Shown: positions 9,338 through 18,569 of the stretch, in pieces
How the letters are laid out: each line of letters starts with the position of its first letter
Position numbering within the stretch: position 1 is the first letter of the stretch
Source of the DNA: Photobacterium profundum SS9
Lineage (GTDB): Bacteria > Pseudomonadota > Gammaproteobacteria > Enterobacterales > Vibrionaceae
Length of the DNA stretch: 64,000 nt
Assembly: GCF_000196255.1 (NCBI RefSeq)
Contig: NC_006371.1
Location: 1,913,585-1,977,584 of the forward strand
Direction of reading: 5' to 3'
Notes under the pieces: model-generated
Told to the model about the DNA's origin: nothing
The model's database searches: none
The model's input: the letters and a program-made list of their open reading frames with translations, nothing else
Translations under genes and position numbers: made by a program

Positions 9338-10718
9338 CGCTTCAACCGCAATGTCATGTGCTTTATTATTGGGGTTCTCGCTGCCCTTAACAGCCTCTGC
9401 TGCCAATTTATTGGAAGTGGTCGATATAGCCTTACAAGAAAACTTGTCACTCAACAGTGCTGAAACTGGCTTACGATCGTCGCAATATGATCTCGATATT
9501 AACCGTGGAAAGTTTCTTCCTTCGTTAAATGTTTCAGCCAATACCAATTGGAATGATGGTTCGACACATCAAACATCGGGGTCTAATACCGACAACAGTT
9601 ATAATGACCACGGTGTTAACATTACTTTGTCACAAACGCTATTTAACTTGGGGGATATTTATTCACACACCAACACACGTATTGATGTTGATATTGAAAC
9701 CCTAAAAACCGAACAAACACGCCAAGCCATTATCCGAGATGCATCTACAACCTATTTTGAATACTTGAAAAGTAGCGCCCAAATTCGCGCGACCCAAGCA
9801 GAGTTGAACTCTTCAATCTCACGTTTAAAATTAATAACACGTAACGTCGAACTAGGGAATGTGGCAGGGACTGAAAAATACGAAGTATTAGCCCAAAAAG
9901 AAGGTACGGCAAACACGCTACGCACTTTGAAAAAAGATCAAAAAGTCATACTGACTCAGCTTGAAACGATTGTTCAGCGACCTTTGAATCCCGATTATGA
10001 TCTGCAATCAACAATAGAATTCACCGAAATCCCTTTAGATCGAGAGCGTCGCTTAAACGATATCTTGTATTCCTCGGGTTATGACTTACTTATCGCTCAG
10101 CAGCAAGTCAAAAAAAGCAGACAAACTCTAAAAGAAACGGGGGCAACTTTTGTACCTTCACTTACGGGCAGTATCGGTTATACCTATGATGATACCAATG
10201 ATACCTCAGCCACGGTATTTCCCGATAATGGGGTGACAGAAGAAGCGGTTTATACCCTAAAGCTTGATGTGCCGCTTTTAAATGGCGGTCGTGATTACTA
10301 TCGCTATGAACAAAACAAAGTCGACATAGAGCGCACCGAAATTGACTTACAAGACAGTAAAGATCAAAGCCAGCAGCAGTTCGATGAATTCATATATAAC
10401 ATTAACGATTATTCCGCGTCGTTAGTCAGCTTAAAAACCATTATTCAAGCCAATTACGCTTCTTATAATGGCATTCAAAAAGCCCATAAATTGGGAACAC
10501 GTACAATCACCGATCTCCTTTCCGCTGAAAGTAAGTTATTTAGCAGCATCCGTGATTATGAGAGCGCCCGCTACGACTACATCATTAATTTGGTGCAACT
10601 GAACGAACTGATTGGCAACTTGAATATGAATACGATAGGGAAAATAGCAGAACAAATGTCACCTGTTAGCGACAGAAAAACCGACTCCCCTATTCCATTA
10701 CATCTATTGGTTCAATAA
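9285..10718 (+). CDS. TolC-family outer-membrane channel of the type I secretion system
   Basis: The protein forms the outer-membrane exit duct. It has a signal peptide ending near LPLTASA-AN, followed by repeated TolC helices (DIALQENLSLNSAETGLR; later AHKLGTRTITDLLSAESKLF), typical of the outer-membrane factor family, in about 477 residues. The start is uncertain. ATG 9285 gives a basic N-terminus before the hydrophobic core and overlaps the sensor gene by 53 bp; ATG 9351 lies after the sensor stop but cuts off the basic part. The frame is open from 9195. The next gene begins 12 bp downstream. Confidence 0.88.
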   Translation: MKSLKLLKNTWRLKKSVSASTAMSCALLLGFSLPLTASAANLLEVVDIALQENLSLNSAETGLRSSQYDLDINRGKFLPSLNVSANTNWNDGSTHQTSGSNTDNSYNDHGVNITLSQTLFNLGDIYSHTNTRIDVDIETLKTEQTRQAIIRDASTTYFEYLKSSAQIRATQAELNSSISRLKLITRNVELGNVAGTEKYEVLAQKEGTANTLRTLKKDQKVILTQLETIVQRPLNPDYDLQSTIEFTEIPLDRERRLNDILYSSGYDLLIAQQQVKKSRQTLKETGATFVPSLTGSIGYTYDDTNDTSATVFPDNGVTEEAVYTLKLDVPLLNGGRDYYRYEQNKVDIERTEIDLQDSKDQSQQQFDEFIYNINDYSASLVSLKTIIQANYASYNGIQKAHKLGTRTITDLLSAESKLFSSIRDYESARYDYIINLVQLNELIGNLNMNTIGKIAEQMSPVSDRKTDSPIPLHLLVQ

Positions 10719-10730
10719 AAGGAGTAAACA

Positions 10731-12341
10731 ATGAAAAGTCATTTATTTACTCGAAAGATCAGCCCTATAGATAAAGTGTACTTGGTCTTTTCTACCATCA
10801 TGACCACGCTACTCGGTTTGGTACTACCTTTTTCTATTTTGATTATTTTTGACCGTATCTTACCGAATCAATCAACCAACTCGTTGATGTTATTATTTGC
10901 CATTATTTTGACTGCCATCTTTATCGACTATCAATTAAAACGCCAAGAAGAATACTTAGTATCAGTCATTATGAAACGGTTTGAAAGCCAGCTAACCAAC
11001 AGCGTCTTCCTTGCTATTTGTGCCGCAAATATTGAACGTTTTAACCGTTTGGAAATGGGGGAATACCTCGAGCGTATTTCAACGATCCCTGATATTAAAC
11101 AATTTTTCGGCGGGGAATCGATCAAAGCCCTGATCAACGGTGGCACTAGCGCCATTACCGTATTGATCATCTTCTTGATCAATATGTGGGCAGGCTTAGC
11201 GTTGATCATAGCTTCAAGCATTTTATTTGTTACTGCGCGTTTTCTTGCTAAAAAGCGTGTCGAAGTTTTATCACAACGATCTGATATCGAAGGGTTAACC
11301 AACTCCAAGATCATCGAGATCGTCTCTAATCCATTAGACATTAAAAGCCGTACCATGGAATATCGCGTAGAAAGCGTGATGGTCGAAATGATCGGAGAAC
11401 GTGAAACCCAAAGCATTGAATACGAGCGCCTTGAATCATCTTTTAATCTTACCTTAAACTTAATTCAACAACTCTCTGTCGCCTTAGTGGTCGTGCTTTG
11501 TGCACGTGCCGTTATCAACTTGGAAATTAGCCAAGGGGTTATGGCTGCCGTTATTCTTCTCACCAATCGCTACTTTGCCCCTTACCAGCAAGTAATGAGA
11601 ACCCTGAGCCGCTGGCGGGTAAACCAAATGCACATTGAACGTATTTGTGAACTTTTGGAATTAGAAGCCACAGCTAATAAGGATATTCCCCGACAACCAG
11701 TGAATAGCCTTACGCTCAGCATTCAACCAATAGATGGAATAACGCCCCCACAAAATTTTGAGCTTGCTAAAGGAAGTATTCACCTCTTCACAGGCGCGAG
11801 CGGAACGGGAAAAAGCCACCTTCTACGATGTCTGACGCGTGATACACACGATGATGCCACCACTATTCACGTTAATAAACAACCGCTCGCAGATATTGAA
11901 TATGCCACATGGCGAGATGACATCATCAAAGTCGATAAAAATACCGCATTGGTGGAAGGTTCGATCATCGATAACCTCACATGTTTTCGCCCACACTTGA
12001 ATAATGCTGCTTTCTCTCTGTGCGAAAACTTAGCCATAAAAAACAATATAGATGGTTTAAAGAATGGCTTTTATACCCAAATATCAAGCCACACTCAGTT
12101 ACCATTTTCGCGTCAAATATTATTTGCATTATTGATTGTTCGAGCCTTACTCAGTAACAAACCAGTATTAATGATTGATGATATCGACATGGTGTATGAC
12201 GAGCAGTTTGGACGTTTATTATTGTCGTGTATTGCACCAAAATCTAGCAACTTCATCTGCATTATCATCAGCAACAAGTTGGGGCAGCTCGACACCCGTT
12301 TGGTTAAGCATAAATTCATGAAGAAGGTGGTTGCCGCATGA
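10731..12341 (+). CDS. ABC exporter half (type I secretion), nucleotide-binding domain degenerate
   Basis: The 536-residue protein has an N-terminal membrane domain with about five to six helices (residues about 20-290) and a C-terminal ATPase-like domain. Walker A is present (GASGTGKS). The Q-loop glutamine is missing (KVDKN), the signature reads LPFSRQ instead of LSGGQ, Walker B ends in DD rather than DE (LMIDDID), and the switch His is replaced (IISNK). It lacks a C39 domain. A good ribosome site (AAAGGAG) precedes the ATG. It overlaps the following ABC gene by four bases (ATGA), so the two are probably translated together as a heterodimer, as with RtxB/RtxE-type exporters. Confidence 0.88.
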   Translation: MKSHLFTRKISPIDKVYLVFSTIMTTLLGLVLPFSILIIFDRILPNQSTNSLMLLFAIILTAIFIDYQLKRQEEYLVSVIMKRFESQLTNSVFLAICAANIERFNRLEMGEYLERISTIPDIKQFFGGESIKALINGGTSAITVLIIFLINMWAGLALIIASSILFVTARFLAKKRVEVLSQRSDIEGLTNSKIIEIVSNPLDIKSRTMEYRVESVMVEMIGERETQSIEYERLESSFNLTLNLIQQLSVALVVVLCARAVINLEISQGVMAAVILLTNRYFAPYQQVMRTLSRWRVNQMHIERICELLELEATANKDIPRQPVNSLTLSIQPIDGITPPQNFELAKGSIHLFTGASGTGKSHLLRCLTRDTHDDATTIHVNKQPLADIEYATWRDDIIKVDKNTALVEGSIIDNLTCFRPHLNNAAFSLCENLAIKNNIDGLKNGFYTQISSHTQLPFSRQILFALLIVRALLSNKPVLMIDDIDMVYDEQFGRLLLSCIAPKSSNFICIIISNKLGQLDTRLVKHKFMKKVVAA

Positions 12342-14479
12342 GTGTATTGATCGATTTCAGCAATACCGAAGAACGACTAGGCGACTTTGGATCAGCTAAA
12401 TTCAAAGAGCGTTACCGTGACTCTCCAACCCTATTAGGTATCGCTTATACTTTAGTCACGCTGCAGTGGGAAGGCACCCCCGAAATATTAACCGATGCCT
12501 TTATTCCTCAAGACAAAGATATCGACAGCTTTGCCAGTACCTTGTCACGGTTAGATTACGAATGTAATAAACAACGCTACCCTAATATGCATCAGTTGGA
12601 GCACGTTTCTGTACCTGCTTTTATCGAATTCGATAATGTATGCACTATCTTTTTAGGTATTGAAAACGGCATGGCAAAATTGTTTGATTACCGAAACAAT
12701 GTGCTGCTTGAACATGCGCTTACCAATGAAGCATGTACGGTGTGTGAAATATCGGAATATTCGAAAATATTCCGAGAACCGCCACCAGAATCTCAAGACA
12801 AATCCAACTGGATCAAATACGCGTTCTACCGTTATAACGATGAAATAAAAAGTTTAGTGCTACTTAGTTTGATCATCAATGTGCTTGGTGCCATGCAGCC
12901 ATTTTTTATCATGGGAGTCTATAGCTTCGCACTCACCTCCGGCTCTGAAACCACTCTATTCTGGCTAACAGCATTAGCGATATTTCTGGCGTTTGCTGAA
13001 TATGGGTTCAAACGTATCCGGATGAATATACTTGCAACATCCGGTAAAGATCTTGCTACCCATATATCTCAAAATGTCATTGGCAAGCTACTATGGCTAC
13101 CCTATTCGATGACGTCATCAGCGGGGGTATCATCACAGTTAGCGCGTTTGAAAGACATCGACCAACTGCGTAAATTGGTGACAGCTGAATCAACACTCAG
13201 CTACTTTGACATGCCGTTTGTTATTATCTTCATTTTGGCAATCACCATCATTTCTGGCTCTGCCGCGCTTACCGTATTAGCCGGTATTGCTTTGATGTTA
13301 GTGTTCTGCGTATATTCTCGCTATATCTACACCCAAGCAACAGCTAAAAGTTCACGCGCCAATGCCATGGTGTCTTATCAATGGAATGAACTATTACGCA
13401 GCATTAATACCATTCAGGGGTTACCGTTACTGCGTGTTATCCGTTCACGTTTTCATGCTGCACATAACCAGAGTTTGGATGATGCCAAAGGCGTTTCAAT
13501 AACCAACGGTAAAATTCAATCCATGGGGCAAGGGTTAATTCAAGCCATTGGTACAGCGAGTATCATCACCGCCGTCTTAGGCGTAATGGCGGGGGAAACA
13601 GAAGCAGGTGCAATGCTTGCCATCATCATCTTAGTGTGGAAAGCGCTAGGGCCTATTATGGGCATTTACAACTCCATCACCAAGTTCAAAACCATTAAGG
13701 CTGCTAGCACGCAGATTAACGCATTAATGTCGCTCAATGACGACCGTTATCATTTAGAAAAAAGCCCGCCAATTCGACATTTTAAAGGGAATATCGGCGT
13801 TAATGGCCTTACTCATCGCTACCAAGGCGCACCGAATGGATTAACTAACCTAGCCTTTAGCGTACAAGCTGGTGATAAAGTATCGATATCAGGTATTTCA
13901 GGTTCAGGAAAAACGACTCTTCTCAATATTTTGGCTGGATTGGAAGATCGCTATCAAGGCGGCGTTTTACTGGATGGCTACAACATTAAGCAGTTTAATA
14001 ATTTCCGCTACCGTAAAGCCATTAACTACATTCCCTTTGAACTGCACATTTTTGAAGGAACGCTGGAATCTAATTTCATCATTCATGACGGTGTCATTGC
14101 GAAACATCAGATGGAAGAAATTATCGACTTCTTTGACTTACACCCATGGTTACCCGATGGGCTAGATACACATATGTCGTCAGATTACGTCGAGCAATTA
14201 CCTAATGGTGTACAACAGTCATTACGGATGGCACTTGGCCTTGGTTGCTGTGATCAAGGGGTCATTGTTATTGATGAGCCTTTTGTGGGCTGCGAAAAAG
14301 AATACGTGAAATACATTAATAAGTTATTTACTGAGAAACTGGCAGAAGCGACGGTCATTTTCACAACTAACGACAAATCTTATATTGCAGCCTCAAATAA
14401 CTGTTTATTACTCGATCATGATGGTGCGCAAAAATACTTTGGCTTCCCAGACAAAGTGATTCAGACGATTAAGAGTTAA
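12338..14479 (+). CDS. Second ABC exporter half with N-terminal C39-like domain
   Basis: The 713 residues comprise an N-terminal domain of about 130 residues, resembling the inactive C39 peptidase-like domain of RTX exporters (no catalytic Cys-His pair evident). A membrane domain follows (about 165-460), then an ATPase domain. Walker A GISGSGKTT and Walker B VIVIDEP with Glu are normal. The signature is LPNGVQQ, the Q-loop reads YIPFEL, and the position of the switch His reads TTNDK. It completes the secretion operon; a 10-bp inverted repeat lies downstream. Together with the preceding gene this looks like an asymmetric exporter for the divergent adhesin. Confidence 0.88.
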   Translation: MSVLIDFSNTEERLGDFGSAKFKERYRDSPTLLGIAYTLVTLQWEGTPEILTDAFIPQDKDIDSFASTLSRLDYECNKQRYPNMHQLEHVSVPAFIEFDNVCTIFLGIENGMAKLFDYRNNVLLEHALTNEACTVCEISEYSKIFREPPPESQDKSNWIKYAFYRYNDEIKSLVLLSLIINVLGAMQPFFIMGVYSFALTSGSETTLFWLTALAIFLAFAEYGFKRIRMNILATSGKDLATHISQNVIGKLLWLPYSMTSSAGVSSQLARLKDIDQLRKLVTAESTLSYFDMPFVIIFILAITIISGSAALTVLAGIALMLVFCVYSRYIYTQATAKSSRANAMVSYQWNELLRSINTIQGLPLLRVIRSRFHAAHNQSLDDAKGVSITNGKIQSMGQGLIQAIGTASIITAVLGVMAGETEAGAMLAIIILVWKALGPIMGIYNSITKFKTIKAASTQINALMSLNDDRYHLEKSPPIRHFKGNIGVNGLTHRYQGAPNGLTNLAFSVQAGDKVSISGISGSGKTTLLNILAGLEDRYQGGVLLDGYNIKQFNNFRYRKAINYIPFELHIFEGTLESNFIIHDGVIAKHQMEEIIDFFDLHPWLPDGLDTHMSSDYVEQLPNGVQQSLRMALGLGCCDQGVIVIDEPFVGCEKEYVKYINKLFTEKLAEATVIFTTNDKSYIAASNNCLLLDHDGAQKYFGFPDKVIQTIKS

Positions 14480-14564
14480 GGCTCGTAAAAATCGATAAGA
14501 ACAAGGCAAAAATTGAAGCGACGAGTGATATGAATAGAAGGAGGGGAATACAAGTATAAATAAA

Positions 14565-14606
14565 CACCAACTCCCCTTAGCTTTACTGCTTAAAAAGGAG
14601 TTGGTG
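14565..14606. terminator. Inverted repeat, possible terminator between the secretion operon and rhlE
   Basis: CACCAACTCC (14565-14574) pairs perfectly with GGAGTTGGTG (14597-14606) across a 22-base loop. It lies between two convergent genes, where a bidirectional terminator is expected, but there is no clear T-run, so the call is tentative. Confidence 0.4.
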
Positions 14607-14679
14607 GATCGTTCGATAGCCCTTTTGATAAACCACTAATGCTTTATCAGGCTATCTGTATTCTGTCTTGCTTTACGCT

Positions 14680-15942
14680 TTAGCGTCTACCTTTCGGTAT
14701 AGCATGGCTCGTTGGTTTATCTTGACCATTTTGCTTGTTTTTGAAGTTCTTACGTCTTGCTGCAATTTTCGTTTCTGGCACGTAATTCAAGATAGAAGCG
14801 GGTACTTCTTTTTGAGGAACAAAGCCTTCAATTTCTTTACGAACAATCAAATGACCTAGGCGAGTTTCAATCGCACATAAATGTCTGAAGTCATCACGTG
14901 ATACAAACGAGATCGCCTCACCCGTTGCGCCAGCACGACCTGTACGACCAATACGGTGAACGTAATCATCAGCTTGGTCAGGCAAGTCGTAGTTAATAAC
15001 ACGCGTTAGATCATCAATATCAATACCACGAGCAGCAATACCAGTGGCAACCAATAAACCAAGCTCGCCCGATTTAAAGTCATTCAGCAGTTTTTCACGC
15101 ACAGCCTGGCTTCTGCCACCGTGAATAGCCTCTGCTGCGATACCACGCTTTTCAAGCTGGCTAACTAATTTAGCGGCACCATGCTTTGTTTGAATAAAAA
15201 TAAGTGCTTGCTTCCACTCATTTTCTTTAATCATATGGCTCAACAACGCAGATTTTTTATCTTTATCAACAGTGATCAACCACTGATCGATTTGAGGCGT
15301 TGTTGCACTGTCTGGTGAAACAGATATCTCAACTGGACGCTCAACCGCTGTTTTTGCTAAAACGCGTACTTGATCAGACAATGTTGCTGAAAACAGTAGG
15401 TTTTGTCTTTCTTTTGGCAAACGTTCAAGGATTTTATTGATGTCTTCGATAAAGCCCATGTCGAGCATTCTATCGGCTTCATCCAGAACCAATACTTCTA
15501 ACTCATCAAAATGTAACGCTCGTTGAGTGTACATATCAAGAAGTCGTCCTGGTGTTGCAACCAGAATATCGACACCGTCAATCAGACGTTGCTTTTGATC
15601 TTTATAGTCAACACCACCGTACATCGCTAACGAAGTCAGCGATAGATGCTTGCTATATTGAGTAATGTTCGCGTCAACCTGCACTGCTAATTCGCGAGTA
15701 GGTACAAGAATAAGGGCACGAATACGCTTTGCACGTATCGGCGGCATATCACTGAATTTTTCTAATAGAGGCAGTACAAAACTAGCCGTTTTACCTGTCC
15801 CCGTCTGTGCGGCTGCAATCAGGTTTTTACCCGTCAAGATGACCGGAATCGCCTTCTCTTGAATCGGCGTAGGGGTCTCGTAGCCTAATTCGGCTACTGC
15901 TTTTAAAATCGGGTCGCTTAATCCAAGGTTGGAGAATGACAT
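14680..15942 (-). CDS. rhlE: DEAD-box ATP-dependent RNA helicase, RhlE-like
   Basis: This 420-residue helicase has all the family motifs in order: the Q motif (ETPTPIQEKAIP), motif I AAQTGTGKT, PTRELA, motif II VLDEADRMLDMGF, motif III SAT, ATGIAARGID and HRIGRTGRAG. A short basic C-terminal tail (AARRKNFKNKQNGQD) matches RhlE rather than the longer DeaD or SrmB. The role is remodelling of structured RNA in ribosome maturation and mRNA decay. It stands alone, convergent with the secretion operon. Confidence 0.9.
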   Translation of the reverse strand: MSFSNLGLSDPILKAVAELGYETPTPIQEKAIPVILTGKNLIAAAQTGTGKTASFVLPLLEKFSDMPPIRAKRIRALILVPTRELAVQVDANITQYSKHLSLTSLAMYGGVDYKDQKQRLIDGVDILVATPGRLLDMYTQRALHFDELEVLVLDEADRMLDMGFIEDINKILERLPKERQNLLFSATLSDQVRVLAKTAVERPVEISVSPDSATTPQIDQWLITVDKDKKSALLSHMIKENEWKQALIFIQTKHGAAKLVSQLEKRGIAAEAIHGGRSQAVREKLLNDFKSGELGLLVATGIAARGIDIDDLTRVINYDLPDQADDYVHRIGRTGRAGATGEAISFVSRDDFRHLCAIETRLGHLIVRKEIEGFVPQKEVPASILNYVPETKIAARRKNFKNKQNGQDKPTSHAIPKGRR

Positions 15943-16402
15943 TTGGCGTCTCAGGTATATGAAAAATAAACAAACTGTTAGGCTAGGTGCACTTACAGCA
16001 GAACTTGGATCACATTATACATGAACCAAGAGTAACAGGCATACCCTCATGTGTTTTGATTACCTTGTAACGTACCTATCCGTTACTATCGGCATAAAAA
16101 TAGCCTCCATGAGTTCACTTGGCCCCGCATTTTGTAACGATTTGAATCAATGACTCTATCGAAAAATAATCAATAACCTAGCAAATTTTCGCCACAGTTC
16201 AGATACAGATAACTACGCTCTATCATAGACAATCTATTTCTTCCGTTGGGAAATAGATCCCATAAGCTTGAGTTTTTTAAAAATCCCTGCACCAACAATA
16301 CCAAAGCTTCTGCCTCATACAGCCACTATCACGACACAAAAAATCGATAGAATCAGCGTCACTACGAACTGCTTTCTATTGATCTGATTAAAATTACCAC
16401 AG
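15943..16402. other. Intergenic region between rhlE and higBA
   Basis: About 460 bp without a convincing gene on either strand. It must carry the rhlE promoter (toward the left) and part of the higBA promoter (toward the right). I see no repeat-family copy or RNA gene. Confidence 0.5.
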
Positions 16403-16457
16403 GTTCACATATTGTGAACTACACTAATCACAGGTAAGATGTTCACATAATGTGAAC
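16403..16457. promoter_or_regulatory. Twin palindromic operators upstream of higBA
   Basis: Two almost identical 17-bp palindromes are seen: GTTCACATATTGTGAAC at 16403-16419 and GTTCACATAATGTGAAC at 16441-16457, 38 bp apart start to start. The second ends a few bases before the toxin gene. Such paired palindromes are the usual binding sites of the antitoxin in autoregulated toxin-antitoxin operons, so HigA binding is a strong inference. Confidence 0.8.
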
Positions 16458-16471
16458 CAATGACAAGTAGA

Positions 16472-16789
16472 ATGCACGTAATAAGAAAAGAGCCATTCGA
16501 TACGGCAAAGACGTTATACCCCAATTGTGCAGATGCGCTTGATGACACATACAAGGCTTTGAAGAAGACTCAGGCAACAACCCCAGAGGAATTGAAAGCC
16601 GTCTTTCCCTCTCTGGATAACTTCAAGTACGTTGATAAATGGTACGTCATTGATATTGGCGGAAACACCCTACGCCTGATAGCGTTTATCGAGTTCTCTG
16701 GTGGCAAGTGTTTTATTAAGCACATTGTGACCCATAGTGAGTACGACACGATAACCGCAGGTTATCGAAGCAAGAAGATTAAGAGGTAA
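16472..16789 (+). CDS. higB: HigB-type toxin (mRNA interferase)
   Basis: The protein of about 105 residues matches HigB of the RelE superfamily. The diagnostic stretch is FPSLDNFKYVDKWYVID followed by IGGNTLRLIAFIEF and KHIVTHSEYD, the core of the HigB fold that cuts mRNA on the ribosome. I chose the ATG at 16472 (MHVIRKEPF) because HigB proteins start this way; an in-frame ATG at 16460 adds four residues. As usual for higBA the toxin gene comes first, followed by the antitoxin after 6 bp. The operators at 16403-16457 overlap its promoter. Confidence 0.9.
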   Translation: MHVIRKEPFDTAKTLYPNCADALDDTYKALKKTQATTPEELKAVFPSLDNFKYVDKWYVIDIGGNTLRLIAFIEFSGGKCFIKHIVTHSEYDTITAGYRSKKIKR

Positions 16790-16795
16790 TAAACT

Positions 16796-17221
16796 ATGAG
16801 TATTATGAACGTAGAAGTAATGCAGGAGGTCTCAAGACAGATTGAGGCCACTATGCCTTGGATCCATGGCATAACCTCAAGAAAGCAGTACGACGAGCTT
16901 ATTGAGCTTATGGATTCGCTTGTCGAAGACTACGATGCCAATCAGACACTTATTGACTTAATGTTTCCTGTTATTGAGCAATATGAAAGTAAAGGTGAAG
17001 AATTCCAAGCGTTTAATGCCCATATTGACAGCATTAATCCAGCGGTCTCAATGCTCCGTCTAATCATTGACCAGAACGGGCTTACACAAAGTGATTTAAA
17101 AGCTGAGATTGGCGGAAAATCATCCGTATCAATGATTTTAAGTGGACAACGTTCAATGACCCTGCAACACATCAGAGCATTGTCAGCCCGTTTCAATATC
17201 CCAACGTACATGTTTGTATAG
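16796..17221 (+). CDS. higA: HigA-type antitoxin
   Basis: The 141 residues comprise an N-terminal toxin-neutralising region and a C-terminal helix-turn-helix of the XRE/Cro type (about residues 90-135: LTQSDLKAEIGGKSSVSMIL). It binds HigB and should repress the operon through the two palindromes upstream of higB. The gene follows higB by 6 bp and both frames are intact, so the module should be functional. Confidence 0.9.
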   Translation: MSIMNVEVMQEVSRQIEATMPWIHGITSRKQYDELIELMDSLVEDYDANQTLIDLMFPVIEQYESKGEEFQAFNAHIDSINPAVSMLRLIIDQNGLTQSDLKAEIGGKSSVSMILSGQRSMTLQHIRALSARFNIPTYMFV

Positions 17222-17383
17222 TGACTGAGAAAGGCTTTTCATTTCCACGGTTTCTACTTTCATCGCCATTACGCTTTGGGGCATAAGTGTGTTAGAGAAA
17301 AGGCCACGGGCGTTATGGTAAATCAGGCTAAAACTACTGAGTAATAGCGGTCGCTGCGATTGCTTTGATTGGCACGAAACTCA

Positions 17384-17755
17384 TTACTTAAGTATTATCC
17401 CAAAAGGATCCCCTCTTACACCTTTACCGTTAATATTTCCCGCCAACCCTATACTATTAATAACCATAAAGAAAAAAGCGCAATTACATGAATTCCCCGC
17501 CGGCAGAGCTTTAGAATCATAAACTTCAGGCATAAATCGTTTTAAGTCATTAGATGTAATACTAGAGCCTGAAAACTCGGTAAAGGTAGAAAACATATCT
17601 GGTATAGAAAGGTATATTGTCGACTTAGACCTTGTATAACCAACTTTATAGACTAATACTTGTTGCACTTTCGACGTGCCACCACCAGGATAATAAAATA
17701 TAACACCATCAGATAATGCATCTTTTATTAAAGCTTGAAAATGTTGATATTCCAT
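17384..17755 (-). CDS. Hypothetical protein, 123 residues
   Basis: I do not recognise this protein. It starts at an ATG preceded by AGGCGG and has no signal peptide or membrane helix. A glycine-rich turn (YYPGGGTSKVQ) and a C-terminal hydrophobic stretch (CAFFFMVINSIGLAG) stand out. It lies in an accessory stretch between higBA and an IS6-type element, next to another orphan gene on the same strand, and is probably recently acquired. It could be part of a small two-gene unit with the gene at 17832-18407. Confidence 0.5.
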   Translation of the reverse strand: MEYQHFQALIKDALSDGVIFYYPGGGTSKVQQVLVYKVGYTRSKSTIYLSIPDMFSTFTEFSGSSITSNDLKRFMPEVYDSKALPAGNSCNCAFFFMVINSIGLAGNINGKGVRGDPFGIILK

Positions 17756-17831
17756 CCCAACCGCCTAAATTCCTAACTTTGTATTAAACAACGCCAAGTG
17801 TCGACCAAATCAGTAAAGTGATATTCTAATT

Positions 17832-18407
17832 TTAGGTCAGATTCTTGCGACAAGCGGCTTCAACAGGCCTATTTAAGTTATGAATAACTTTATATTTGGC
17901 TTCTACCTCATTTGTGGCATTACTACATAGGCTGATGAGTTCATCATTGAATGATTTTTCATTTTCAACGCGTCTCTTAATTTCCATTAGAAATGAGCGC
18001 TCAGTTGATTGAGCGATATCTAGAATCAATAAATCACGATTACACATGATACTCATTACTTTTAATACCAACATTCCCACTAACGATGTTACAGAGCTTA
18101 TCATCACCATTTTAGGATTATGGTAGAAATACACAGAAATTAATATTCCACCAACGAGCATTACTCTTGCTATATTGCTCACAATATTTATAACATTCAT
18201 ATGTGTAGCCCAATAATTTAAAATTTGGTTCGTTCGAAAACTAAACTTCAAGCTAGTAATTTGTAAGTAAACACTGTCCTTCATATAACCAGCATAATCA
18301 AAGAAAGTACCAAGGAACAATTGCCATCTTAATTGCTTATAAATGGAATCAATTCGATCCCCGAGTAAAGGAGCAATATGCTCTTTTGGATTGAATATAC
18401 CAAACAT
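17832..18407 (-). CDS. Membrane protein with a GlpT-like N-terminus joined to an unrelated 2-TM protein
   Basis: The first 40 or so of 191 residues closely resemble the start of the glycerol-3-phosphate transporter GlpT: MFGIFNP..H..L, then the ID..Y..LRWQ.FLG.FF.YAGY pattern, which in GlpT leads into the first membrane helix and the YLVRKN motif. After residue 41 the similarity stops. The rest has two hydrophobic helices (about 75-125) and a charged helical C-terminus (ERSFLMEIKRRVENEKSF) that I do not recognise; it faintly recalls two-helix SLATT-like proteins. The simplest reading is a gene fusion created by deletion next to the IS6-type element, leaving glpT expression signals and leader on another gene. 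Confidence 0.6.
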   Translation of the reverse strand: MFGIFNPKEHIAPLLGDRIDSIYKQLRWQLFLGTFFDYAGYMKDSVYLQITSLKFSFRTNQILNYWATHMNVINIVSNIARVMLVGGILISVYFYHNPKMVMISSVTSLVGMLVLKVMSIMCNRDLLILDIAQSTERSFLMEIKRRVENEKSFNDELISLCSNATNEVEAKYKVIHNLNRPVEAACRKNLT

Positions 18408-18569
18408 TTATAACCTCAGTACTTCAACGTAGTCATGGTTTCAAATAACCATCCCATAGAACCTAAATGTTCGTTCGAACAAATGCAGAGGATATAATGC
18501 TCGATTACGAGCAATAGTTCTGTGATGCTGTTCAAAAAAAACACCCCATCAACATCAAGCCAATTAGAT

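Noticed and set aside
17222..17383. Possible integron attC site after higBA (GGGCGTTATG near 17306)
   Set aside because: No matching inverse core sites, no conserved stem, and neighbouring genes on opposite strands; not a cassette array.
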